Of a stretch of 64,000 nucleotides of DNA, positions 35,313 to 44,582 are shown piece after piece. Below the pieces are notes generated by a model that worked only from the letters and a program-made list of their open reading frames with translations, was not told the origin of the DNA and searched no databases. Origin of the DNA: Microbacterium protaetiae (GTDB taxonomy: Bacteria > Actinomycetota > Actinomycetes > Actinomycetales > Microbacteriaceae). Location of the stretch: the NCBI RefSeq assembly GCF_004135285.1, contig NZ_CP035494.1, positions 1,054,001 to 1,118,000 of the forward strand. The letters are read 5' to 3'. The translations under genes were made by a program, and so were the position numbers. Every line of letters starts with the position of its first letter. Within the stretch, counting starts at the first letter, position 1.

Positions 35313-35397
35313 CGTTCGGCCCGCAGGACGATCTGCGATAACCATGCCGACACGCCGCGCGACACGCCCGGGATCACGAATACATCCTGCGAACCGA
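35313..35397 (+). repeat. Interspersed palindromic repeat family A, copy 4
   Basis: CGTTCGGCCCGCAGGA at 35313 to ATCCTGCGAACCGATC at 35384-35399, with CGACACGCCGCGCGACACGCCCGGGATC in the centre. It fills the gap between the convergent mgtE and the minus-strand gene at 35412 and might serve as a two-way terminator. Confidence 0.8.
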
Positions 35398-35411
35398 TCT
35401 GATTGAGCCGC

Positions 35412-36341
35412 TCAGAGCGGCTCGACGCGGAACGTGAAGGCACGTCCCTGCCGGAACGGCTCGACGAGTTCGACGTTCTCGAACGCGATGCCGCCCGGCA
35501 GCGGGTGCTCGCTCATCCAGTAGGTGTGGCGCCCGTTGACCTGCGCGCGCAGCGCCGGGTCGGCATCGGCCGCCCGCCACTCCTGCGCGCCGCGCCGCCC
35601 GACGTAGTGCCAATGCTCCGCCGTGCCCTCGGCGTAGGCGGCCCCCACCGGGTCTTCCTCGTCGGGCCGGGCCCGCACGACGATCTCGTCACCCTCGCGC
35701 ACCAGCTCGTCGACGCCGAATGAGGCATGCGGAGCGAAGGCGATGCCGCGATAGTCTGGCCACAGCTCGCTCGCACGTGCGGTGCGGCCGGCCAGCTCCA
35801 GTTCACGCAGCCGCGCCCAGTTGCCCATCGTGGCAGTCAGGACACAGGTCTCAAGCGGCACCGATCGTTCGCGTGCGAACGCGGCTACCTGCACCTCATG
35901 CGGCCGGTCGCGGGTGAACGTCGCCGTCACCCACACGTCTGCGCCGTTGGCGAAGGGCTCGCTGAGGATGCTGACAGTCAGGGTGTCTCCGTCGACCACA
36001 CCGCGTGCGGGGTCGTCGCCGTCACGTGGCCGCGGGTTGGACGGGTCGTCGGCCGACCAGAACCGCAACCCGGGGACGTCGTCGAGGTGCGACTGCTCGA
36101 GCTCGGAGTATCCGCGTTCGGTCTGGCCCGCCGGGACGGGCTCGACCGCGATGAAGTTCACCAGGCGGTCCCGCGGATGGTCGAGATACGGCGTGAAGAT
36201 GCGGATGAGCCCGCGCGGCCCGCCGAGCGGGTGCAGACCGATTTGCATCCCGTCGGCGTGCCCCCAGCGGGGCTCACGCGGGCCGCTGCCGGGAACAGGC
36301 CGCAGCCAGCCGGTCTCGTCGATCATCGCCTGCTGCAGCAT
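35412..36341 (-). CDS. Conserved hypothetical protein, last gene of the kinase-GH116-isomerase operon
   Basis: 309 residues from the ATG at 36341; a start at 36371 would add ten residues. Not recognised. There are no membrane helices or signal peptide. It is rich in short beta strands and aromatic residues (GGMQ-like IGLHPLGGPRGLIRIFTPYLDHPRDRLVNFIAVEPVP; DTLTVSILSEPFANGADVWVTATF; HVYVGRRG-like YVGRRGAQEW), which suggests a beta-sandwich such as an epimerase- or lectin-like sugar-binding fold. It starts 55 bases after the isomerase stop and shares its operon, so a role in handling the same sugar is likely, for example mutarotation of D-arabinose. That role is a guess. Confidence 0.65.
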   Translation of the reverse strand: MLQQAMIDETGWLRPVPGSGPREPRWGHADGMQIGLHPLGGPRGLIRIFTPYLDHPRDRLVNFIAVEPVPAGQTERGYSELEQSHLDDVPGLRFWSADDPSNPRPRDGDDPARGVVDGDTLTVSILSEPFANGADVWVTATFTRDRPHEVQVAAFARERSVPLETCVLTATMGNWARLRELELAGRTARASELWPDYRGIAFAPHASFGVDELVREGDEIVVRARPDEEDPVGAAYAEGTAEHWHYVGRRGAQEWRAADADPALRAQVNGRHTYWMSEHPLPGGIAFENVELVEPFRQGRAFTFRVEPL

Positions 36342-36396
36342 CCCGCTCTCACTTCTTCCCCCCGGCTGCACACCGCGGCCCGCCGCGGCCCGCCTT

Positions 36397-38031
36397 CTAC
36401 AGGTTCACGTCGCCGACGAGGTGCACCCGGATGCCCATCCCGTCGAGCATCGCCGTCTTGGCCACCAGCGCCTTGTCGGCGGTGACGGCATCCGGTGCGT
36501 AGACGAGCTGCGCATGGTTGGCCTTATGGCGCGCCATGAACTGGTCACGGCTCTGGCCGTGCAGCACGACGTTGGCGATCGGCCACTCGGGGTTCGTGGC
36601 GTCCTTGCGACGCTGATTCTCCTCGTCGGGAAGCTCGACGACCGAGGCTCGGAACAGGTCGGCGTGCAGCCCGCCTTCGGCGATGTAGATGCGCGAGAGC
36701 ACGACCTCACCGGGCTTTGACACCCCGTTGATCGTCGCACCGCCGGCGGGGAAGAACACGTGCCCCTGACGCCAGCCCTCCGCCTTGTCCCAGCCGCCCA
36801 GGTGCGAGGCGGGCACCGAGCCGGAGATCTCGTAGACCCACACGAACTCGCCGTCGAACTCTTCGCCCCAGCGCACATCGTGCAGAGTGGTGTCGGGGTT
36901 CAGACCCATTGCCGTCCACACCCGATTGGTCACCAGGGCGTCGACCGCGACGCCCTCGTCTGCCTCGTTGAAGTGCGGGAACGCGCGTCCCGCGTGCAGC
37001 TCCCGAGACCCGTCGCGCGAGAACACCGGCGGACGGTCGGTGGAGTTCAGGATGCCCTCGGCCAGGTCCGACGCCGGGACGAGGTCCTTCAACCCCTGCT
37101 GATACTGGATACCCACGGCATCCAGGCCGAAATCGTCGGCGATGCGCAGCGCGGCGATGTACATCTTCAGCTGCCACTGCACCTGATCGCGCGTGAGCTC
37201 GGTCGCGGCATCCTGCCCGTACTTGAACGTCATGCCGCGCTCGATCAGCCAGTCGTATGCGGCGTCGGCCTCCGCGTCGCCCACCTCGAGCATCTCGGCG
37301 TACAGCGCCGACTGCGACAGCCGTTCCTTGTAGATGCCGGTCGCATTCAGCAGCTCGTCGTCGAAGATCGCGTTGTACATGCCCATGCAGCCCTCGTCGA
37401 ACACGCCGATGATGGCCTTGTCGGCGACCAGCTGCGCGGCAAGGGCGCGCCCCAGCTGAACTTCGGCCGAGTCGGGCAGTGCGGGCAGCTCGTGGACGTG
37501 CGACGCGTCGTGCGTGATGTGGCCGGTCTCGACCCACTCCTTCAGGCCCGCGCGGAACCAGTCGTCGGTGAAGTCGACCGACCAGATCGTCGAGTAGTCC
37601 TTGCCCATCTTGGTCAGGCCCGCGTTCAGGCCGAGCAGACCCACGAGCCCCGGCCAGTCGGGTGCGAAGTTCGCGGTGGTCAGGATCGGGCCGCGGTGCG
37701 TGCGCAGTCCCGCGAGCACGTGGTGCGAATACTGCCAGTTCGCGATGGCGACCACCAGCGGCGCGTCGTCGGGGATGTTCTTGAACACCTCCATGCCCAT
37801 GCGCTGGCTGCGGATGTACCCGTGCCCGCGCTCCGCGTCGACGCCGAACGCGCGCACCACACTCCAGCCGAGCTGCTCGAAGGCGGCCGTGACGGCGGCT
37901 TCAGTCGCCTCCTGCACCGGCCACCCGGCGACGTTGGCCGATTCGCGCAGGTCGCCTGACGTGATCAGGTAGACCGTCTGCGGCTCGGCCGCGGGCCGGG
38001 CCGTAGGCGTCGGGAAGGTGTAGTCGGTCAT
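36397..38031 (-). CDS. L-fucose/arabinose isomerase family protein, probable D-arabinose isomerase
   Basis: 544 residues from the ATG at 38031 (MTDYTFPT), with GGAGGCACC upstream. It opens VYLITSGDLRESANVAGWPVQ and carries the family's metal/substrate segment FDEGCMGMYNAIFDDELLNA (residues about 210-230), followed by GIYKERLSQSALYAEM, as in fucose isomerases. Fucose isomerases commonly act on D-arabinose, which has the same configuration at C2-C4, giving D-ribulose. Context (arabinan hydrolases, FGGY kinase, shared operator) makes D-arabinose the best substrate guess. Its ATG overlaps the GH116 stop by 4 nt. Cytoplasmic. Confidence 0.82.
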   Translation of the reverse strand: MTDYTFPTPTARPAAEPQTVYLITSGDLRESANVAGWPVQEATEAAVTAAFEQLGWSVVRAFGVDAERGHGYIRSQRMGMEVFKNIPDDAPLVVAIANWQYSHHVLAGLRTHRGPILTTANFAPDWPGLVGLLGLNAGLTKMGKDYSTIWSVDFTDDWFRAGLKEWVETGHITHDASHVHELPALPDSAEVQLGRALAAQLVADKAIIGVFDEGCMGMYNAIFDDELLNATGIYKERLSQSALYAEMLEVGDAEADAAYDWLIERGMTFKYGQDAATELTRDQVQWQLKMYIAALRIADDFGLDAVGIQYQQGLKDLVPASDLAEGILNSTDRPPVFSRDGSRELHAGRAFPHFNEADEGVAVDALVTNRVWTAMGLNPDTTLHDVRWGEEFDGEFVWVYEISGSVPASHLGGWDKAEGWRQGHVFFPAGGATINGVSKPGEVVLSRIYIAEGGLHADLFRASVVELPDEENQRRKDATNPEWPIANVVLHGQSRDQFMARHKANHAQLVYAPDAVTADKALVAKTAMLDGMGIRVHLVGDVNL

Positions 38032-40565
38032 GGTGCCTCCTTGAGGTCGGGGTCGGTGGCGGTCAGCGAGATGTGCTCGCCGGCCGCAAGATGAACAGGG
38101 GTGGATGCCGCAGCCCCGCGCACGATGAGGCGGTCGACATCGAGCGTCCCGCCGTCGGCCTGCAGGGTCACACTGTCCCCCTCGATCGAGACGCGGCCCC
38201 ACGCGGTGCCGGTCGTGAACAGCGCGTGCATCGATCCGGGGGCCGCGGGATCGAACGAGAGAGTGCGGGATGCCGCATCCCACTGCTGCCCCGTGAACGC
38301 GAGCAGCACGCCCCACGACGACAGCGAACGGGCATAGTGGTTGCCGCACTCGATCTCGTTCCACGGGTTGCGCACGACCCCGTCGTAGCGCGCCGCCCGT
38401 GCGCGCTCGATGCGCAGGGCATCATCGACGCGGCCGGCATAGGCGAGGGATGCCGCGACCTGGTGCTCGATTCCTGTCCACACTTCGTCGGAGTAGACGA
38501 AGGGGATCGCCGGGCGCCCGCCGGTCGGCCAAGAGGCCAGCAGCAGTCCGCCTTCATCGTTCAGCGCGTAGACGCGCTGCGTGCTTTCATGCCCCGTCAG
38601 CTCGTCACGGAAGTTGTGCTCGACGATCGCGCCCAGAGCGCTGTCGACCCGCTCGGCGGGCACGATATCGCTGAGCCCGTTCAGCCGCGCGTGGAACTGC
38701 CCGAGCAGCTGGTCGGAGAGCACGCCCTCGCCGTACTGATAGCGGTGCGCGTCGACATCGTCGATGACCTGTCGATACCACTGCCCGTTCCACAGCAGCT
38801 CGTCCATGCGCGCAGCCGCGCGGCGTGCCTGCGCGGTGAGCTCGTCTGCCCGCTCGCCGTCACCGAGATGGCGCGCCATCCGGGCCCCGGCGCGCAGCGC
38901 CGCCACGAGCATCCCGTTCGCGAGCGGCTCGACGCCGTGGAACTCGATGTCGTAGGTGTTGTGCAGCTCACCGTCGACGAGCCCATCGCCGTCACGGTCC
39001 CACTCACAAACGACGTAGGCGAGCGCACGATCGGCGGCCGGCCACAGCTCGCGCAGGAAGTCGTCGTCGCCGCTGAAACGCCATTCCCGGTGAAGGCGGA
39101 TGACGGTACCGAGCTGGCCGTCGACGGCGGGGCCCATGAACCAGCCCGGCGAGTCGAACACGCGGTTCGAGCGGAACTTCTGCGCGCCGGCATCATCGGT
39201 CTCCAGCAGGAACTCGTTTCGGCGCGCGCTGCGCTCGAGTCCGGGGAACAGCCACGCGACCGTCTGTGCATACGACCACACGTGCGTACACGTGCCCTCG
39301 CAAGAACCGCCGTGGTCGAACGAGCCCTCCCAGGCCGCGAAGACCGGGCCGTCACCGAGGGCGGGATTCGGCGTGTCGACGACGAAGCAGGTCGTCGATC
39401 GCACGGCGGCGATGTTCGCACCCGCGGCCTGGGCGATCACCGGGTCGAGCGAACCGCCGTACAGCGCCTCGACGAACGCGTCGGTCGCCTGCTCGAGGGC
39501 CGGCAGGTTCTCGTGGAGATGGCATGCCGCGGCCCAGGCGTCGGGCCACAGACTCGCGTAGTGATTGCGCACGACCTCATCGGCGTGCGGATCCTTCGTG
39601 ATGATGTGGCCGAGCCAGCCGCGATGCCGGTTCGGGAACGACCAGCTGAGCACGAACTCGAAGTCGCGGCTGGAGCCGGAGGTGATCTCGTGCACGATGC
39701 CGAGCGACCCGGTGCGGATGCGCGGCAGCGTCTGGAAGACCTCTTCTTCGGTCATCGGCCGGCCGGTGTCGCCCTCGGCGAACAGTCCTCGCGGGTGGTC
39801 CTCCAGGGTCAGCCGCGGCTCGGCGTCAAGATGGCCGTCTGCGGCCAGGTCATTCCAGAACAGCCGCGCCCCGTCGGGCCAGAATCCCGTGACCCATTGC
39901 GGCTTCGCCGTGGTCGAGTCGTCCCGCGTCGTCAATGCCAGGGTGCCGTAGCCGAAGTCGTCCTCAGGCAGATCGATGTCGAAGTCGAGCCCGCGCACAT
40001 CGCCATCGTCGCGCCAGCGCACGCGCTGGGTGCCGCGGAAGCCGAAGGGACCCTCGCCGCGACCGGCGGTGTGGCTGATCGACCCTGCGACAGTGACGTC
40101 GACCGGCGCGGGTCCGGGGTTGGTGACGGTGTACCTCAGCACCGCCGCCGGGATGCCAGATGCGTCCGGGTCGAGGGGAACGAGCGGAGTGAATGCGCGC
40201 AGCGACACCTCGACAGGCAGCGTATCGTCAGCGAAGTCGATGTCGACCACGGGGTACTCGCCGTGCATGGTGGCCGCGTCCAGGCGCGGAAGCCCGGCGA
40301 GCGCGTCGAACGGAGCCCCGGCATCCCAGTCATACGGCCCGTTCAGTCGCGCCTCGAGCACGCGCGTGACGGGGGCCTGGCCCGCCGGTCTCGCGTGGAT
40401 CGCGAAGAACGAGTTCGGGTTGCGCCGACCCTTGTCGGGGAGGTTCTCGAGTTCCCAGTCGCGCAGCTCGCCGCGCGCTCCGAGCGACACGTTGCCGGTG
40501 CCGATGCCGCCGAGCGGAAACGCGGCACGGGTGGCGGTGTGCGGGATGCCGCAGGTCCGGCGCAT
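38028..40565 (-). CDS. GH116 family glycoside hydrolase, probable exo-beta-D-arabinofuranosidase
   Basis: 845 residues from the ATG at 40565, which shares one base with the kinase stop (TGATG). The GH116 N-domain is marked by AFPLGGIGTGNVSLGARGEL and LRAFTPLVPLDPDASGIP; the (alpha/alpha)6 catalytic domain has SCEGTCTHVWSYAQTVAWLFP and DGDGLVDGELHNTYDIEFHG, the regions that hold the catalytic Glu and Asp in characterised members. No signal peptide. GH116 includes beta-glucosidases, beta-xylosidases and glucosylceramidases; an exo-beta-D-arabinofuranosidase of this family works with GH172 and GH183 enzymes in Microbacterium arabinogalactanolyticum, and the same trio occurs here. It would remove terminal beta-linked D-arabinofuranose from imported oligosaccharides. 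Confidence 0.83.
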   Translation of the reverse strand: MRRTCGIPHTATRAAFPLGGIGTGNVSLGARGELRDWELENLPDKGRRNPNSFFAIHARPAGQAPVTRVLEARLNGPYDWDAGAPFDALAGLPRLDAATMHGEYPVVDIDFADDTLPVEVSLRAFTPLVPLDPDASGIPAAVLRYTVTNPGPAPVDVTVAGSISHTAGRGEGPFGFRGTQRVRWRDDGDVRGLDFDIDLPEDDFGYGTLALTTRDDSTTAKPQWVTGFWPDGARLFWNDLAADGHLDAEPRLTLEDHPRGLFAEGDTGRPMTEEEVFQTLPRIRTGSLGIVHEITSGSSRDFEFVLSWSFPNRHRGWLGHIITKDPHADEVVRNHYASLWPDAWAAACHLHENLPALEQATDAFVEALYGGSLDPVIAQAAGANIAAVRSTTCFVVDTPNPALGDGPVFAAWEGSFDHGGSCEGTCTHVWSYAQTVAWLFPGLERSARRNEFLLETDDAGAQKFRSNRVFDSPGWFMGPAVDGQLGTVIRLHREWRFSGDDDFLRELWPAADRALAYVVCEWDRDGDGLVDGELHNTYDIEFHGVEPLANGMLVAALRAGARMARHLGDGERADELTAQARRAAARMDELLWNGQWYRQVIDDVDAHRYQYGEGVLSDQLLGQFHARLNGLSDIVPAERVDSALGAIVEHNFRDELTGHESTQRVYALNDEGGLLLASWPTGGRPAIPFVYSDEVWTGIEHQVAASLAYAGRVDDALRIERARAARYDGVVRNPWNEIECGNHYARSLSSWGVLLAFTGQQWDAASRTLSFDPAAPGSMHALFTTGTAWGRVSIEGDSVTLQADGGTLDVDRLIVRGAAASTPVHLAAGEHISLTATDPDLKEAP

Positions 40566-42049
40566 CACGAGAGACCCGCCTTCTGCACGCCGGCCAGTTC
40601 GTGGGTGACGTCCTTCGTCCCGGCATACAGGCGCAGGTACCGATCGAAGAGCTCTTCGTAGACGACCGCGGCGACGGGATCGGGTTCGATGGTCTGCGCA
40701 ATCGGGTTCCACTCGGTGATGTCCGGTGTGCCGACGGCCTGGGCCGCGAGAAAGGCCGCCCCGTAGCTCGCGCCGATCGTCGTCTGCGGAACCTGCTGGG
40801 TCAGACCCGTGGCATCCGACACTACCTGCAGCCACAGTGCGCCCTGCGTGCCGCCGCCGACGGCGACGATGCGCCGGATGTCGGCACCGGCGGCCCGCAT
40901 CGTCTCGACATTGTGCCGCACCCCGAGCGCGGTGGCCTCGAGAGCTGCTCGGTAGAGGTCGCCGCGGGTGTGGTCGAGAGTGAGTCCAGCGAGGACGCCC
41001 CGCGCATCGGGGTCGAGAATCGGTGTGCGCTCGCCGGCAAAGTACGGCAGCATCACCAGGCCTCGCGATCCCGGGCCGGATGCCTCGGCCTCCGCGAGCA
41101 GCTCCGGGTAGTCGGCACCGGTGATCTCTTTCAGCCACGCCGTGATCGCGCCGCTGGTGGCAAGGCCCCCGGCGAGATTGCGGGTGCCGGGGTAGGCGCC
41201 GACGGTGGTCCACATCGACGGCGTACGCAGAGCGGTCTCGCCGGTGGCGATGAGGAACATCGTCGTGCCATACATGAGCATCAGGTCGCCGACCCCGTGT
41301 GCACCCACGCTCACGGCCTCGCTCCATGCGTCGATGGTGCCGGTAATGACGGGCGTGCTGGGTGGGATGCCGGTGACCCGCGCCGCTTGCTCGGTCACGG
41401 TGCCGGCGACCTCGCCCGCCCAGTGCAGCTCGGGGCGCTCGATGCCGCGGGCGTAGCGATCCCACCACTCCTCGTGCCATACGTTGTGTTCGATGTCATA
41501 GAGCGGCGTCGTCTGGCTCGCCGACTGGTGGTCGAGCACGTAGGCGCCGGACAGCTTGCGCACCAGAAAAGACGCCGGCATGAACAGACGCCGTGCACGG
41601 GTGTAGGCCCGCGGCTCTTCGTCGGCAACCCAGGCGATCTTGGGGCCGGCGGCCTGTGAGCTCAGGTGCGAGCCGGCGAACCGCACGATCGTGTCGTCGC
41701 CGAGGTCGGCCGTCATCCGTTCGATCTGTGATCCGGCGCGGGCATCGACCCCGTAGAGGATGGCGGGCCGGACCGGGGCGTCGTGCTCGTCGGCGAGCAG
41801 CACACACGGACCCATGCCACTGACACCCACGGCCATGAGATCGATGTCATCGGCAACCGTGTGCACCAGGTCTCGCACGAGCGCGACGAACTCGGTCCAC
41901 CAGGTCTCACCGTCCATCTCGACCCAGCCAGCATGCGGACGCTGCACGCCATGGGCGACGACAGAGCTGGCGACGATCTCCCCGAAATCATCGACGAGCA
42001 CGCCCTTGCTGCTGGACGTGCCGATGTCGACACCGAGCGTGCAGCGCAT
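40565..42049 (-). CDS. FGGY family carbohydrate kinase, probable D-ribulokinase
   Basis: 494 residues; AGGAGGATGCA precedes the ATG. FGGY features: LGVDIGTSSSKGVLVD phosphate-1 loop, GWVEMDGETWW, GVSGMGPCVLLAD, a central ITGTIDAWSEAVSVG with the candidate catalytic Asp, LMLMYGTTMFL and the adenosine motif AVGGGTQGALWLQVVSDATG. By sequence it is near gluconokinases/xylulokinases. By context, with an upstream D-arabinose isomerase, its substrate is more likely D-ribulose, giving ribulose 5-phosphate for the pentose phosphate pathway. First gene of the operon running to 35412, with the operator inside its promoter. Confidence 0.85.
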   Translation of the reverse strand: MRCTLGVDIGTSSSKGVLVDDFGEIVASSVVAHGVQRPHAGWVEMDGETWWTEFVALVRDLVHTVADDIDLMAVGVSGMGPCVLLADEHDAPVRPAILYGVDARAGSQIERMTADLGDDTIVRFAGSHLSSQAAGPKIAWVADEEPRAYTRARRLFMPASFLVRKLSGAYVLDHQSASQTTPLYDIEHNVWHEEWWDRYARGIERPELHWAGEVAGTVTEQAARVTGIPPSTPVITGTIDAWSEAVSVGAHGVGDLMLMYGTTMFLIATGETALRTPSMWTTVGAYPGTRNLAGGLATSGAITAWLKEITGADYPELLAEAEASGPGSRGLVMLPYFAGERTPILDPDARGVLAGLTLDHTRGDLYRAALEATALGVRHNVETMRAAGADIRRIVAVGGGTQGALWLQVVSDATGLTQQVPQTTIGASYGAAFLAAQAVGTPDITEWNPIAQTIEPDPVAAVVYEELFDRYLRLYAGTKDVTHELAGVQKAGLS

Positions 42050-42088
42050 TGCATCCTCCTGGATCGGGTCGCCATTGGAATGCGGTTC

Positions 42089-42117
42089 ACGCTACCCGAA
42101 ATCGATTTCATCCACAA
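42089..42117 (-). promoter_or_regulatory. Promoter of the kinase operon with LacI-type operator in the spacer
   Basis: Minus strand: -35 TTGTGG at 42117-42112, a 17-base spacer, -10 TAGCGT at 42094-42089. The spacer holds the perfect palindrome GAAATCGATTTC at 42098-42109. A repressor bound here would block RNA polymerase directly. Upstream at about 42128-42167 are two direct repeats of a 20-base word ending in ACGCGTTGC. Confidence 0.85.
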
Positions 42118-42260
42118 TCGCTTTCCCTGAGTTGTCCACGCGTTGCCCGAATTGTCGACGCGTTGCGCTGGACTAAACGCGACATCGCGCAACCACAGGA
42201 CAAGTCGCGCTTCAGGGGGTCAACTCGTCGGATGCGCAGGGACGCGACACCCGACCGCGG

Positions 42261-43250
42261 TCAGGCCGAGCGCACAGCCGTGGCCGGCTGCACCTCGTTG
42301 CGCAGCACCACGGTGCGGGAGGGTTGGCCGTCGCCGCCGATCCGTTCAAGCAGAAGCGTCGCCGCAGTCACCCCCATGTGCCGCGCCGGTAGCCGCACAA
42401 TAGTCACCGCGCTGGGCGACAGCGTCGTGAACGGGAGCGAGCCGATCACCGCCACGCCGAGTCGCGGCGGAGTCAGCCCGTGCTCCGTGAGCACCTGGAT
42501 CGCGCCCACGCCGATGAGGTTGTTACCGGCAACCACCGCATCGGGGGGCTCGGCGAGTGCGAGAAGCTCCTCCATCGCGCCGCGTCCGCCGTCGACCTGG
42601 AAACTCGAGTATCGCAGCAGCTCATCGACCGGGGCGTCCGGGACGCGCGAAGCCATCACGGCCCGCCAGCCTTGCGCGCGCTCCTGCGCCGTTTCGATGA
42701 GTTCGGGGCCTGCGATGAACGCTATACGGCGGTAGCCCGCATCCACCAGGTTCTCCGTGGCGGCCCTGCCCGCCGAACGGTTTGCCATCACAACGCCGTC
42801 AATGTCGTAACCGGTACCGCGGTCGACCGCGACCACTGGTCGCCCCGTCGCCAGAATGTCGTCAAGATTCGTGTGATCAGCCGCCGCCGCCAGGATGACA
42901 CCGGCCATGTGCTCGGCGATCGCAATCTGCAAGTACCGGGCCTCCTTCTCGACCTGCGCGTCGGAATTGCATAGCACGACGGAGTAGCCGGCCTTCTGCG
43001 CGACATCTTCGACGCCGCGCGCGAGCTCGGTGAAATAGGGGTTCTCGATGTCGGGGATGACCAAAGCGATCACCTCGGACTCCTGCCGCCGCAGCGACCG
43101 TGCCGTCCGATTCGGACTGAACCGCAATTGCCGAGCGGCATCGCGCACTGCCTGAGTCTTGGCCTCGGAGACTCCGATCCCGTTGAACACGCGCGAGACG
43201 GTCGCCGGCGAGACCCCCGCCATTTTCGCCACTTCGTAGATCGTGGCCAT
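42261..43250 (-). CDS. LacI family transcriptional regulator of the D-arabinan locus
   Basis: 329 residues from the ATG at 43250 (MATIYEVAKMAGVSPATVSRVFNG), the canonical LacI helix-turn-helix; the hinge helix reads SPNRTARSLRR. The periplasmic-binding-protein-like sensor domain follows, with VIALVIPDIENPYFTELARGVED, GVILAAAADHTN and GYRRIAFIAGP. It lies between the kinase operon and the divergent GH172 operon. Sites related to GAAATCGATTTC occur in front of both and of the ABC importer, so it is probably the local repressor, released by an arabinan-derived sugar. Confidence 0.9.
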   Translation of the reverse strand: MATIYEVAKMAGVSPATVSRVFNGIGVSEAKTQAVRDAARQLRFSPNRTARSLRRQESEVIALVIPDIENPYFTELARGVEDVAQKAGYSVVLCNSDAQVEKEARYLQIAIAEHMAGVILAAAADHTNLDDILATGRPVVAVDRGTGYDIDGVVMANRSAGRAATENLVDAGYRRIAFIAGPELIETAQERAQGWRAVMASRVPDAPVDELLRYSSFQVDGGRGAMEELLALAEPPDAVVAGNNLIGVGAIQVLTEHGLTPPRLGVAVIGSLPFTTLSPSAVTIVRLPARHMGVTAATLLLERIGGDGQPSRTVVLRNEVQPATAVRSA

Positions 43251-43280
43251 GTCTCCCACCCGTGTCGCTGTCACTGCGCG

Positions 43281-43324
43281 TTGACAGCGCATTGCGACCA
43301 CAATACAGTGATGAAATCGATTAC
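43281..43324 (+). promoter_or_regulatory. Promoter and operator of the GH172-GH183 operon
   Basis: TTGACA at 43281-43286, a 17-base spacer and TACAGT at 43304-43309 form the best promoter of the locus. GAAATCGATTAC at 43313-43324 matches the operator at 11 of 12 positions and covers the expected transcription start. It lies 63 bases from the divergent lacI start, so it may also serve autoregulation. Confidence 0.85.
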
Positions 43325-43368
43325 AGAAGAGCGGTTCGTTGCGCTCGGCCACAAGGAAGTGCACTCCT

Positions 43369-44484
<1,116 letters not shown>

Positions 44485-44582
44485 AGGCGAGTGCGGGGCA
44501 ACGGTCGGTTGATGAACCCGAACATCTCCTGACGCAACCGCGTGCCCGCCATCGGGGCGGGCTGGAAACAAGGAGAGAGACG

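Noticed and set aside
38028..40565. GH116 enzyme as a glucosylceramidase/bile-acid glucosidase
   Set aside because: The annotation default for GH116, but the operon partners and shared operator point to arabinan; kept as the alternative if the clade disagrees.
38073..40661. 862-codon plus-strand ORF antisense to GH116
   Set aside because: Shadow frame of a very GC-rich gene; Arg/Gly/Val-rich, no family features, while the minus strand encodes a clear GH116 protein.
40566..41480. N-terminal extension of GH116 to 1150 residues
   Set aside because: The extension is a shifted frame within the FGGY kinase gene on the same strand; the ATG at 40565 begins the GH116 motif.
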